A stretch of DNA of 64,000 nt from Ectopseudomonas toyotomiensis (GTDB taxonomy: Bacteria > Pseudomonadota > Gammaproteobacteria > Pseudomonadales > Pseudomonadaceae), in NCBI RefSeq assembly GCF_900115695.1, contig NZ_FOXK01000008.1, positions 186,001 through 250,000 on the forward strand, given 5' to 3'. Of this stretch, positions 36,386 to 46,200 are shown piece after piece; the first letter of the stretch is position 1; each line of letters starts with the position of its first letter. A program made the position numbers and the translations under genes. Under the pieces are notes generated by a model. The model ran no database searches. It saw only the letters and a program-made list of their open reading frames with translations, and was not told where the DNA came from.

Positions 36386-38440
36386 TTGAAGCTGGAATTG
36401 AAGAACAGCTTGTCACTCAAGTTGCTCCGCGTGGTGCTGTTGTCAGCACTCGTAGTAGGGGTGGTATTGAGTTGTGCGCAGATTGTCTTCGACGCCTACA
36501 AGACACGTCAGGCGGTGGCCAACGATGCCCATCGCATCCTCGGCATGTTCCGCGACCCTTCGACCCAGGCGGTATACAGCCTGGACCGCGAGATGGGCAT
36601 GCAGGTGATCGAGGGGCTGTTCCAGCACGAATCGGTGCGTCACGCCTCCATCGGCCACCCCAACGAACCCATGCTGGCCGAGCGCACTCGCGATCTGGCA
36701 CAGATGCCGACTCGCTGGCTGACCGACCCGATACTCGGTCAGGAGCAGTTGTTCGCCACCAAACTGGTCGGCCGCGGCCCTTACAGCGAGTATTACGGTG
36801 ACCTCAACATCACCCTCGATACGGCGCCTTACGGCGAAAGCTTCGTCACCAACTCGGTGATCATCTTCATCTCAGGGGTGCTGCGCGCCCTGGCCATGGG
36901 CCTGGTGCTTTATCTGGTCTATCACTGGCTGCTGACCAAACCACTGTCGAAGATCATCGAGCACCTCACCAACATCAATCCCGACCGACCCAGCGAACAC
37001 AAGCTGCCCATGCTCAAGGGCAACGAGAAGAACGAGCTGGGTTTGTGGATCAACACCGCCAACCAGTTGCTGGCCTCCATCGAGCGCAACACTCATCTGC
37101 GCCGTGAAGCCGAGAACAGCCTGCTACGCATGGCTCAGTACGACTTCCTCACCGGCCTGCCCAATCGCCAACAACTGCAACAGCAGCTCGATCAGATTCT
37201 CGAAGATGCCGGCCGCCTGCAGCGTCGCGTCGCCGTGCTCTGCGTCGGCCTGGATGACTTCAAGGGCATCAACGAACAATTCAGTTACCAGAGCGGCGAC
37301 CAGTTGCTGCTCGCACTCTCCGACCGCCTGCGCAGCCATAGCGGTCGTCTCGGCGCACTGGCCCGTCTGGGCGGTGACCAGTTCGCCCTGGTTCAAGCCG
37401 ATATCGAACAACCCTACGAAGCCGCCGAACTGGCGCAGAGCGTACTCGACGACCTGGAGTTGCCCTTCCTGCTCGACCAGCACGAAGTGCGCCTGCGCGC
37501 CACCATCGGCATCACCCTGTTCCCGGAAGATGGTGACAGCACCGAGAAGCTGCTGCAGAAAGCCGAACAGACCATGACCCTGGCCAAGAGTCGTTCGCGC
37601 AATCGCTACCAGTTCTACATCGCCAGCGTCGACAGCGAGATGCGCCGCCGCCGTGAGCTGGAAAAGGATCTGCGCGATGCCCTGGCGCAGAACCAGCTGC
37701 ACCTGGTCTACCAGCCCCAGATAGATTACCGCGACCACCGCGTGGTCGGCGTCGAAGCGCTGCTGCGCTGGCAGCACCCGCAACATGGTTTCGTTGCACC
37801 GGACCTGTTCATCCCGCTGGCCGAGCAGAACGGCACCATCATTCCCATCGGTGAATGGATCCTCGACCAGACCTGCCGTCAACTGCGCGAATGGCATGAT
37901 CAGGGTTTCAGCGATCTGCGCATGGCCATCAACCTGTCCACCGTGCAGTTGCACCACGCCGAGCTGCCGCGCGTGGTCAACAATCTCATGCAGGTCTACC
38001 GCCTGCCACCCAAAAGCCTGGAGCTGGAAGTCACCGAGACCGGCCTGATGGAAGACATCAGCACCGCCGCCCAGCACCTGCTCAGCCTGCGCCGCTCCGG
38101 CGCGCTGATCGCCATCGACGACTTCGGTACCGGCTATTCCTCGCTGAGCTATCTGAAAAGCCTGCCGCTGGACAAGATCAAGATCGACAAGAGCTTCGTG
38201 CAGGACCTGCTCGAAGACGAAGACGACGCCACCATCGTTCGCGCCATCATCCAACTGGGCAAGAGCCTGGGCATGCAAGTGATCGCCGAAGGCGTGGAAA
38301 CCGCCGAGCAGGAGGCCTACATCATCGCCCAGGGCTGCCATGAGGGTCAGGGCTACCTCTACAGCAAACCGCTGCCGGCGCGCGAATTGACGCTGTTCCT
38401 CAAGCAGTCGCGACGCCTGAGCTCAGCCGCGACGCTCTGA
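36386..38440 (+). CDS. bifA: Cyclic-di-GMP phosphodiesterase BifA
   Basis: A 684-residue membrane protein beginning at TTG: AAGGA lies seven bases before the TTG at 36386, giving MKLELKNSLSLKLL. Two membrane helices (about 15-35 and 155-180) flank a periplasmic region; a HAMP-like linker leads to a degenerate GGDEF domain (GGDQF, 329-333) and an EAL domain (EALLRW from 457, DDFGTGYSSL, AEGVET). The EAL catalytic residues appear intact. BifA lowers c-di-GMP and so controls biofilm and swarming. A strong terminator follows. Confidence 0.95.
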   Translation: MKLELKNSLSLKLLRVVLLSALVVGVVLSCAQIVFDAYKTRQAVANDAHRILGMFRDPSTQAVYSLDREMGMQVIEGLFQHESVRHASIGHPNEPMLAERTRDLAQMPTRWLTDPILGQEQLFATKLVGRGPYSEYYGDLNITLDTAPYGESFVTNSVIIFISGVLRALAMGLVLYLVYHWLLTKPLSKIIEHLTNINPDRPSEHKLPMLKGNEKNELGLWINTANQLLASIERNTHLRREAENSLLRMAQYDFLTGLPNRQQLQQQLDQILEDAGRLQRRVAVLCVGLDDFKGINEQFSYQSGDQLLLALSDRLRSHSGRLGALARLGGDQFALVQADIEQPYEAAELAQSVLDDLELPFLLDQHEVRLRATIGITLFPEDGDSTEKLLQKAEQTMTLAKSRSRNRYQFYIASVDSEMRRRRELEKDLRDALAQNQLHLVYQPQIDYRDHRVVGVEALLRWQHPQHGFVAPDLFIPLAEQNGTIIPIGEWILDQTCRQLREWHDQGFSDLRMAINLSTVQLHHAELPRVVNNLMQVYRLPPKSLELEVTETGLMEDISTAAQHLLSLRRSGALIAIDDFGTGYSSLSYLKSLPLDKIKIDKSFVQDLLEDEDDATIVRAIIQLGKSLGMQVIAEGVETAEQEAYIIAQGCHEGQGYLYSKPLPARELTLFLKQSRRLSSAATL

Positions 38441-38452
38441 ACGTCCCCCACA

Positions 38453-38480
38453 AAAACGCCGCGATCAGTCGCGGCGTTTT
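38453..38480. terminator. Bidirectional terminator between bifA and the GIDE-type gene
   Basis: AAAACGCCGCGA and TCGCGGCGTTTT form a 12-base stem around TCAG, with T runs on both strands. Confidence 0.93.
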
Positions 38481-38503
38481 CGTTCGAGCCCGGCAAAAAC
38501 AGC

Positions 38504-39409
38504 TCACCAGTGCTGTACACCCAGCAGCCAGGCCGTGGCCAATGCGCCGACCAGACACAGTACGGCGCCGCCAGCGGCTTGCCAGTAGAAGCTGCGGGCC
38601 AGCTCGTCCTCTCCGCTGTTGGAAAGAACGAACGGCTGGCGCTCACCAGGCTTGGCCATCTGGTGCCGCGCCGGCTCGGAGGCCTTTTGCCGGTGCCGAT
38701 CCTCGGCTTCCAGTTGCGCCGCCAATCGCACGCGATTCCATTCCTGCTCGTCGAGCTCGCCGTTGCCGTCACTGTCGAAACGCCGCAGCAGCCCAACGTA
38801 ATCGCCCTTCCATTCGCGGATCACTTCGCCCTGAGCGGCATGCCTGTCGAAGCCCTGCTGCGCAGCGCCACGGGTGCGAAAATCACCGATGGCATACAGC
38901 GGCTGGCCTACATGAAAACGTTCTTCGCTGTAGCGATAGCGCTGGCCGCTGGTGAGAAAGCCGAACAATCCGGTCTTGGCCGGACCCAGTGGGTGCCGCA
39001 GGTTACCCTCCCAGACGTCACGCACCGCCGCACGAATCTCGGCGCCCCGCGGGTCGATCAGGCATTCGCCGGTGCCATCGACCAGGCGCAACCAGGCGTC
39101 ACTGGCGCCGCTCTCGATTACCCGCCAGCTGCGCTTCTTGCCGCTGGAGCGATATTCCTCGATCCGAAAGCGCCACCACAGGCAGGGTTTGCCAGTCAGC
39201 GGCCCACGCAACTGCATGTCCGGCAACGCTTCGAGCACACCATAGAGCTCGACGTAACCCTGCGCCGCCGAGCGGATCTTCGAGGTGGGCGTATCGAGCA
39301 GATGGCGCGCCTGCGACCAACCCCGCAGGCACCACCAGGCGCCGCCCAGGCAGGCACCGAGGGTGAACGTGAGCGTGAAGAAGAAGCCGAAGGGGTCGAC
39401 CTGCATCAT
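38504..39409 (-). CDS. Membrane protein with GIDE-type domain and EF-hand
   Basis: A 301-residue protein with a helix at each end (about 8-30 and 278-297). Its middle resembles the GIDE domain of E3-ligase-like MULAN proteins (GYVELYGVLEALPDM; CLWWRFRIEEY; GECLIDPRGAEI) but it has no RING. Residues 212-223 are a canonical EF-hand loop, DSDGNGELDEQE, with acidic or amide ligands at 1, 3, 5, 7, 9 and 12, so it may bind calcium. It lies 10 bases after lemA on the same strand, a pairing seen in many bacteria. Function unknown. Confidence 0.8.
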   Translation of the reverse strand: MMQVDPFGFFFTLTFTLGACLGGAWWCLRGWSQARHLLDTPTSKIRSAAQGYVELYGVLEALPDMQLRGPLTGKPCLWWRFRIEEYRSSGKKRSWRVIESGASDAWLRLVDGTGECLIDPRGAEIRAAVRDVWEGNLRHPLGPAKTGLFGFLTSGQRYRYSEERFHVGQPLYAIGDFRTRGAAQQGFDRHAAQGEVIREWKGDYVGLLRRFDSDGNGELDEQEWNRVRLAAQLEAEDRHRQKASEPARHQMAKPGERQPFVLSNSGEDELARSFYWQAAGGAVLCLVGALATAWLLGVQHW

Positions 39410-39419
39410 CGGCAGGTTC

Positions 39420-39992
39420 TCAGTTGAACAGTGATTTCATGTCTACGTCGGCTTTTTCCGCCTCGCTGAACACCAGCAGTTCGGCAGCCTGGAAGTTGAA
39501 CATGCGCGCGATGAGTACATCGGGGAACTGCTCGATGCGCACGTTGTTGAGGTTGACCGCCTCGTTGTACAGCTCGCGGCGGTCGGCGATGCCGTTTTCC
39601 AGGCCGCTGATACGCTGCTGCAGATGCTGGAAACTGTCGTTGGCCTTCAGCTCAGGGTAGTTCTCTGCCAGAGCAAAGAGCTGACCGAGGCCCGCGCGCA
39701 GACCACTTTCAGCCTTGCCCAGGGCGCCGACATCATGTTGTTCGCGAGCACTGGCAACGGCACTACGCGCTGCAATCACCCGCTCCAGGGTCGAGCCTTC
39801 GTACTGCATGTACTGTTTGCAGGTTTCCACCAGCTTGGGCAGTTCGTCGTGTCTCTGCTTGAGCAGCACGTCGATGTTCGACCAGGCCTTGCTCACGCCA
39901 TGCTTGAGGCGCACCAGCCCGTTGTACAGCGACACCGCGTAGGCGCCGAGCAGAACGAGGACAACGATGATGATCACGGCGGTCAGGCTCAT
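39420..39992 (-). CDS. lemA: LemA-family protein
   Basis: A 190-residue protein with an N-terminal membrane helix (VIIIVVLVLLGAYAVSLYN) and a helical bundle carrying the family motif KHGVSKAWSNIDVLLKQRHDELPKL, written here as two overlapping parts: KHGVSKAWSNIDVLLK and LKQRHDELPKL. The C-terminal stretch EQFPDVLIARMFNF is also typical. LemA proteins are inner-membrane anchored; their role is poorly known. It is first in a two-gene operon with the GIDE-type gene. Confidence 0.93.
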   Translation of the reverse strand: MSLTAVIIIVVLVLLGAYAVSLYNGLVRLKHGVSKAWSNIDVLLKQRHDELPKLVETCKQYMQYEGSTLERVIAARSAVASAREQHDVGALGKAESGLRAGLGQLFALAENYPELKANDSFQHLQQRISGLENGIADRRELYNEAVNLNNVRIEQFPDVLIARMFNFQAAELLVFSEAEKADVDMKSLFN

Positions 39993-40096
39993 GCAGTTTT
40001 CTCCAGGCAGAACTGCGAATCGGGTGCTGGCATTCTAACGGCAACGAGGTGGTTCGATAGCGATATCCCGCACAGCGACGAATAATGGCCTTTACA

Positions 40097-40121
40097 CATA
40101 ATGCGAAACATTTGCATTATG
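40097..40121. promoter_or_regulatory. Fur-box-like palindrome upstream of icmP
   Basis: CATAATGC (40097-40104) and GCATTATG (40114-40121) are exact inverted repeats. The first 19 bases match 13 of 19 positions of the Fur consensus, and the opposite strand gives an overlapping 12 of 19 match. It lies 62 bases before icmP. Iron-dependent repression of imelysin genes in Pseudomonas makes this a likely real site. Confidence 0.65.
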
Positions 40122-40182
40122 TTGCAGTTTTTCAGGTACCACTGAGTACCGTCCACATTTCGTACATGCAAAGGACCCCGCC

Positions 40183-41520
40183 ATGATTCGTATGCCTCTG
40201 GCCTCCGCCAGCCTGCTGGCCATCGCCATTTCCCTCGCTGGCTGTGGCGAAGACAAAGCCCCCGCGCCCCAGGCAGCTGCGCCTGCTGCCACCACCGAGA
40301 GCGTGGCGCCTGCCACTGCGGCGAAGGTCGACGAAGCAGCGGCGAAGGCCGTGGTCAACCATTACGCCGATCTGGCCCTGGCCGTGTTCAGCGACGCCGC
40401 CAGCACCGGCAAGGCCCTGCAGACTGCCGTCGATGCACTGCTTGCCGATCCCAGCGAAGCGACTCTGAAAGCTGCGCGCGAAGCCTGGCTGGCCGCACGC
40501 GTGCCCTACATGCAGACCGAGGTGTTCCGTTTCGGTAACCCGGTGGTCGACGAGTGGGAAGGTCAGCTCAACGCCTGGCCGCTGGACGAAGGCCTGATCG
40601 ACTACGTGGCCGAGGACTACCAACACGCCCTGGGTAACCCGGGCGCGCAAGCCAACATCATCGCCAACACCGAGATCCAGGTGGGTGAAGACAAGATCGA
40701 CGTCAGCGAAATCACCGGCGAGCTGCTGGCCAGCCTGAACGAGCTGGGCGGCTCCGAAGCCAACGTCGCCACCGGCTACCACGCCATCGAATTCCTGCTC
40801 TGGGGCCAGGACCTTAATGGCACCGAGCCAGGCGCCGGCGAGCGTCCCTATACCGACTATCTGGTCGGCGAAGGCGCCACCGGTGGCCACAACGAGCGTC
40901 GTCGTACCTACCTGAAAGCCGCTACCGATCTGCTGGTCAGCGATCTGGACGACATGGTCGAGCAGTGGAAAGACGGCGTGGAAGGCAACTACCGCAGCGA
41001 GCTGGTCGCCGATTCGGCCGACAACGGTCTGCGCAAGATGCTGTTCGGCATGGGTAGCCTGTCGCTCGGCGAACTGGCGGGCGAGCGCATGAAGGTCGCA
41101 CTGGAAGCCAACTCCACCGAAGACGAGCATGACTGCTTCAGCGACAACACCCACAACTCGCACTTCTACAACGGCAAAGGCATTCGTAACGTCTACCTGG
41201 GCGAGTACAAGAAGGTCGACGGCAGCACCCTCACCGGCCCGAGTCTGTCCGAGCTGGTGGCCAAGGCCGACGCCCAGGCCGACGCCACGCTCAAGGCCGA
41301 CCTGCAGGAAACCGAAGCCAAACTGCAGGCACTGGTCGACAGCGCCGAGAAGAACAACGTGCACTTCGACCAGCTGATCGCGGAAGGCAACGCCGAAGGC
41401 CAGCAACTGGTGCGTGACGCCATCGCTGCCCTGGTCAAGCAGACCGGCGCCATCGAGCAGGCTGCGGGCAAACTGGGCATCAGCGACCTGAACCCGGACA
41501 CCGCCGATCACGAATTCTGA
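40183..41520 (+). CDS. icmP: Imelysin-family (M75) lipoprotein IcmP
   Basis: A 445-residue exported protein with lipobox SLAGC (Cys21), an Ala/Pro-rich linker and a two-part imelysin domain. The GxHxxE motif is intact as GYHAIEFLLWG (His200, Glu203). The C-terminal half includes CFSDNTHNSHFYNGKGIRN. In P. aeruginosa IcmP is described as an insulin-cleaving, iron-regulated outer-membrane protein; the family relates to EfeO iron uptake proteins. Here it stands alone, with its own Fur-like site and terminator, about 35 kb from the other imelysin-type genes. Confidence 0.92.
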   Translation: MIRMPLASASLLAIAISLAGCGEDKAPAPQAAAPAATTESVAPATAAKVDEAAAKAVVNHYADLALAVFSDAASTGKALQTAVDALLADPSEATLKAAREAWLAARVPYMQTEVFRFGNPVVDEWEGQLNAWPLDEGLIDYVAEDYQHALGNPGAQANIIANTEIQVGEDKIDVSEITGELLASLNELGGSEANVATGYHAIEFLLWGQDLNGTEPGAGERPYTDYLVGEGATGGHNERRRTYLKAATDLLVSDLDDMVEQWKDGVEGNYRSELVADSADNGLRKMLFGMGSLSLGELAGERMKVALEANSTEDEHDCFSDNTHNSHFYNGKGIRNVYLGEYKKVDGSTLTGPSLSELVAKADAQADATLKADLQETEAKLQALVDSAEKNNVHFDQLIAEGNAEGQQLVRDAIAALVKQTGAIEQAAGKLGISDLNPDTADHEF

Positions 41521-41536
41521 TCGACATAGCGGACTG

Positions 41537-41573
41537 AAAAAGCCGGCGCCCCGATAAGGAGCGCCGGCTTTTT
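41537..41573 (+). terminator. Rho-independent terminator of icmP
   Basis: AAAAAGCCGGCGC and GCGCCGGCTTTTT form a 13-base stem with an 11-base loop and a T run, 17 bases after the stop. It can also serve the convergent AraC gene. Confidence 0.93.
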
Positions 41574-41598
41574 CATGCCTGGACCTTTATGCCTGCTG

Positions 41599-42426
41599 TC
41601 AGCTCCGGGCCACCGCGCTGCGATATTCGCCAGGGCTCACGCCATAAACCTGCTTAAACTGCCGCGACAAGTGGCTCTGATCGGCGAAGCCCAACTGCAT
41701 GGCCACAGCGACCGCCGTACAGCCCGTCTTGAGCAACGCCCGCGCCTGTTCGAGGCGACGCTGCTTGAGCCAGGCATGCGGCGGCAAGCCGGTCGCGCGG
41801 CGAAATACGCGCGCGAAGTGAAAAGGAGAGAGGCTAACCGCAGCCGCCAGCTCTTCCAGAGACGGCGGCTCGACCAGGCGTTCGGCAAGCATCTGCTTGG
41901 CGCAGGCCACTGCCCATGGCTCACGCCCAGGCGCAGGTGGTTCGGCAAGCTGCGCATGATGCTGAAACAGCAGCAGAATCGCCTCACGCCAGGCCAGTTG
42001 CTGCTGCAGTGCCTCGGCACCACCCTCGAGCAGTTGGTGCAGTTGCAGAAAGGCCGCATGCAAACGCGGATCATGCAGCACGCTGAAGGCAAACGACGGC
42101 ATGCCAGCCTTGGCCAGGCCCAGCTCCTGCAGCGCCCCCAGTACCTGGGCGTTGTCGGGATAGAAACCGCGATAGCGCCAACCGTCTTCGTGCGCCTTGG
42201 AGCCGGTGTGCACTTCGTCCGGGTTGATCAGCACCATGCTGCCCTGCGGTGCCAGATGATCACAACCGCGATGACGAAAGCGCTGTGCGCCATGCTCGAT
42301 CACGGTGAACACGAAACCTTCATGCACGTGGGGCGCGAAGCGCTGTTCAAGGTAGCGCGCCTGCAACAGCTCGACGCCGCTCAATGCGGAAGCTTGCCAG
42401 AAGCGGGTCTGCTCGCGACTGTGCAT
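41599..42426 (-). CDS. AraC-family transcriptional regulator
   Basis: A 275-residue regulator with a cupin-type N-terminal sensor (LEQRFAPHVHEGFVFTVIE; MVLINPDEVHTG) and a C-terminal double helix-turn-helix (LEELAAAVSLSPFHFARVFR; VAMQLGFADQSHLSRQFKQ). The ATG at 42426 lies five bases after the GNAT gene stop, implying coupling; a longer frame to 42477 would overlap that gene. The target is unknown; members with this sensor type often control amino-acid exporters or transferases next door. Confidence 0.88.
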   Translation of the reverse strand: MHSREQTRFWQASALSGVELLQARYLEQRFAPHVHEGFVFTVIEHGAQRFRHRGCDHLAPQGSMVLINPDEVHTGSKAHEDGWRYRGFYPDNAQVLGALQELGLAKAGMPSFAFSVLHDPRLHAAFLQLHQLLEGGAEALQQQLAWREAILLLFQHHAQLAEPPAPGREPWAVACAKQMLAERLVEPPSLEELAAAVSLSPFHFARVFRRATGLPPHAWLKQRRLEQARALLKTGCTAVAVAMQLGFADQSHLSRQFKQVYGVSPGEYRSAVARS

Positions 42427-42431
42427 CAGGC

Positions 42432-43001
42432 TCAGGCGTTGAAGCCCGCCTCCATGGCCCCACGCAGCGCCGGCCATTCCAGATCGGTAATGCTGTACAG
42501 CACGGTGTCATCGAGTCGGCCATCAGCCAGACGGCGATGGTTGCGCAGCAACCCTTCACGAACGGCGCCAAGCTTCTCGATGGCGCGTTGCGAACGCAGG
42601 TTGCTGGCGGCGGTTTTCAGTTGCACGCGAACCATGCCCCAATTTTCGAAAGCGTGCTTGAGCATCAAATACTTGATGCTGGTGTTCAGCCCGCTGCCAT
42701 GCTGGCCGCGGTCGAGCCAGGTCCAGCCGATTTCACAGGCCGGCAGGGTGTTCATGAAGTCGGCGAAGCGGGTGGTGCCTACCAACTCGTCCCCCAGACG
42801 AATGACGAATGGCAGTGCCCGCTGCTCGCGCATATCGGCCAGGGCGCTGCGATACCAGTCCAGTCGCTGGGTGCCGCTCATGTACAGCAGCTCCTCGCGA
42901 TTGGCTTCGGCCAGCGCCACCAGCGCGGGGATATCCGCGTCAGAGAGCGGTTCCAGGCGCAGAGCGCCACGTTGCAAAGTCACCAGCTGCGGCTTGAACA
43001 T
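42432..43001 (-). CDS. GNAT-family N-acetyltransferase (RimJ/RimL-like)
   Basis: A 189-residue GNAT enzyme of the ribosomal-protein acetyltransferase type (RLEPLSDADIPALVALAEAN; CEIGWTWLDRGQHGSGLNTS; TAASNLRSQRAIEKLGA, the acetyl-CoA-binding region). It transfers acetyl groups to an amine on a protein, amino acid or drug; the substrate is not apparent. The ATG at 43001 has AAGGA directly upstream. It appears to be the first gene of a two-gene unit with the AraC regulator. Confidence 0.88.
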   Translation of the reverse strand: MFKPQLVTLQRGALRLEPLSDADIPALVALAEANREELLYMSGTQRLDWYRSALADMREQRALPFVIRLGDELVGTTRFADFMNTLPACEIGWTWLDRGQHGSGLNTSIKYLMLKHAFENWGMVRVQLKTAASNLRSQRAIEKLGAVREGLLRNHRRLADGRLDDTVLYSITDLEWPALRGAMEAGFNA

Positions 43002-43206
43002 AGGGTCCTTCCTCGGACAGAGTCGCAAACGCGCCAAGCTATCAGCCCCTGCGCTGCAGCACAATCGAGTCCCATCGCAAAGCACGCCTGCTTGGCTGCG
43101 ACCTTGGTCGCAGCCGACAGCGCCCGGCTTTGTGCAACACTGATCAACATCGGCCTCGCCTCGGCGGCCAGGCTCATTTCGTTTCACTGTGCGTTTCGGA
43201 GTCTGC

Positions 43207-46200
43207 ATGTCGCTGTCCCCCGGGTTGATCGCCGCGGTCGCCCTGATCTACATGGCCATTCTTTTCGCCATCGCCTTCTATGGTGACCGCCGCAGCACGC
43301 CTATGCCGCCGAAGATCCGTGCCTGGGTGTACTCGCTGTCGCTGGCCGTCTACTGCACCAGCTGGACTTTCTTCGGCGCCGTCGGCCAGGCCGCCGAACA
43401 GCTATGGTCGTTCATTCCGATCTACCTCGGGCCGACCATTCTGCTGCTGACCATGCCCTGGGTGTTGCAGAAGATGGTGATGATCAGCAAACAGGAGAAC
43501 ATCACCTCCATCGCCGACTTCATCGCCGCGCGCTACGGCAAGTCACAGTCGCTGGCCATCGTGGTGGCGCTGATCTGCCTGGTCGGCGTGTTGCCCTACA
43601 TCGCCCTGCAGCTCAAGGGCATCGTGCTCGGCGTCAATCTGCTGATCGGTGTACATGCCCAGGACACCGGCACCAGCGCTCAGGACACCGCGCTGATCGT
43701 GTCACTGGCCCTGGCGTTGTTCACCATTCTGTTCGGCACTCGCAACCTCGACGTCACCGAGCACCATCGCGGCATGGTGCTGGCGATTGCCTTCGAGTCG
43801 CTGGTCAAGTTGCTGGCCTTTCTCGCCGTTGGCGCCTTCGTCACCTTCGGCCTGTACAACGGCTTCCACGATCTGCTCGACAAGGCACACAACACCGCCG
43901 AGCTGGACGCCTTCTGGAACGAGGCGGTGAACTGGCCGGCGATGCTGGTGCAGACCGGCATGGCGATGATCGCCATCATCTGTCTGCCGCGGCAGTTCCA
44001 CGTCACCGTGGTGGAGAACATCGAGCCCAAGGACCTGCGTCTGGCGCGCTGGGTATTCCCCGCCTACCTGATGCTGGCTGCGCTGTTCGTCGTGCCCATC
44101 GCCCTCGCCGGGCAGATGCTGCTTCCAGCAGGCGTGACACCGGACTCCTTCGTCATCAGCCTGCCGCTGGCCGAAGCCCATCCAAGCCTGGCGGTGCTGG
44201 CCTTCATCGGCGGCGCGTCAGCCGCTACCGGCATGGTGATCGTCGCCTCGGTGGCACTGTCGACCATGATCTCCAACGACATGCTACTGCCCTGGCTGCT
44301 GCGTCGGCAGAGCACCGAGCGGCCGTTCGAGGCCTTCCGTCACTGGATGCTCACCGCGCGCCGGGTCAGTATCGTGCTGATCCTGCTGCTGGCCTATGTC
44401 TGCTACCGTCTGCTCGGCGAAGGCGCCAGCCTGGCCACCATTGGCCAGGTGTCGTTTGCCGCCATTGGCCAACTGGCCCCCGCCATGTTCGGCGCGCTGG
44501 TGTGGAAACAGGCCAACCGCCGCGGCGTGTTCGCCGGCCTGATCTTCGGTGCCATGCTCTGGTTCTACACCCTGGTACTGCCACTGGCGGCGCGCGGCAT
44601 GGGCTGGTCGCTGGACAGCTTCCCCGGCCTGACCACCCTGCTCTACGCCCCCATCGGCCTACAGGTTGATCCGCTGACGCGCGGCGTGGTGCTGTCACTG
44701 GCCGGCAACCTGCTGCTGTTCGCCTGGGTTTCCTGGTTCTCGCGTACCCGCGTTTCCGAGCACTGGCAGGCCGGGCGTTTCATCGGCCATGACCTGGGCA
44801 CCAAACCCAGCAACCGCAGCCTGCTGGCAGTGCAGGTGGCCGACCTGCTGATGCTGTCCAGCCGTTTCGTCGGCGAAGAACGCGCACGCCAGAGCTTCAA
44901 CCGCTTCGCCCTGCGCCAGGGCAAAGGCAAGGACTTCGATCCCAACCAGCCGGCCAACAGCGAGTGGATCGCCCACACCGAACGCCTGCTCGCCGGCGTG
45001 CTGGGCGCCTCCTCGACCCGCGCGGTGGTCAAGGCCGCCATCGAAGGCCGCGAGATGCAGGTCGAGGATGTGGTGCGCATCGTCGATGAAGCCAGCGAGG
45101 TGCTGCAGTTCAACCGCGCCCTGCTGCAGGGTGCGATCGAGAACATTACCCAGGGCATCAGCGTGGTCGACCAGAACCTGCGGCTGGTGGCCTGGAACCA
45201 CCGTTATCTGGAGTTGTTCGAGTACCCCGAAGGCCTGATCTACGTCGGTCGGCCGATTGCCGAGATCATCCGCTTCAATGCCGAACGCGGCATGCTCGGC
45301 AGCGGCGACCTGGAGGAGAACGTTGCCAAGCGCCTGTACTGGATGCGCCAGGGCACCGCGCACAGCTATGAGCGGGTATTCCCCAACGGCCGGGTGATCG
45401 AGCTGATCGGCAACCCCATGCCCGGTGGTGGTTTCGTCATGAGTTTCACCGACATCACCGAATTCCGCGAAGCCGAGCGAGCCCTCAAGGACGCCAACGA
45501 AAGCCTCGAACGACGGGTTGCCGAACGCACCCATGAGCTGTCGAAGCTGAACCAGGCACTGACCGAAGCCAAGGCCCACGCCGAAGCCGCCAACCAGTCG
45601 AAAACGCGCTTCCTCGCCGCGGTCAGCCATGACCTGATGCAACCGCTTAATGCAGCCCGGCTGTTCTCAGCCGCGCTGGCCCATCAGGACGACGCCCTGC
45701 CCAATGAAGCCCAGGAGCTGGTCCGGCATCTGGACAGCTCGTTGCGTTCGGCAGAGGACCTGATCACCGACCTGCTGGACATCTCACGTCTGGAAAACGG
45801 CCGAATCACTCCAGATCGTCACGCCTTCGCCCTCTCCAGCCTGTTCGATACCCTCGCCGCCGAGTTTGGCGTGCTGGCTGCCGAACAGGGTATCGACCTG
45901 CGCGTGCACGGTAGTCGCCAGTGGATCGACAGCGACATCAAGCTGCTGCGCCGGGTCCTGCAGAACTTCCTGACCAACGCCTTCCGCTACGCCAAGGGCC
46001 GCGTGGTGCTGGGCGTGCGCCGTGAAGGCGGACAGTTGCGCCTGGAAGTCTGGGACCGCGGCATGGGTATCCCCGAAGACAAGCGCAAGGTGATCTTCGA
46101 GGAGTTCAAGCGCCTGGACAGTCACCAGACGCGCGCAGAGAAAGGCCTGGGCCTGGGCCTGGCGATTGCCGACGGCCTGTGCCGCGTGCTCGCCCACCGC

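Noticed and set aside
37124..38341. 405-residue minus-strand frame opposite bifA
   Set aside because: Shadow of the GGDEF/EAL region of bifA.
40132..41511. 459-residue minus-strand frame opposite icmP
   Set aside because: Shadow of icmP; no ribosome site and low-complexity Gly/Val/Gln-rich sequence.
41575..43143. 522-residue plus-strand frame across the AraC and GNAT genes
   Set aside because: Spans two well-supported minus-strand genes and shows no domain; composition typical of antisense reading.
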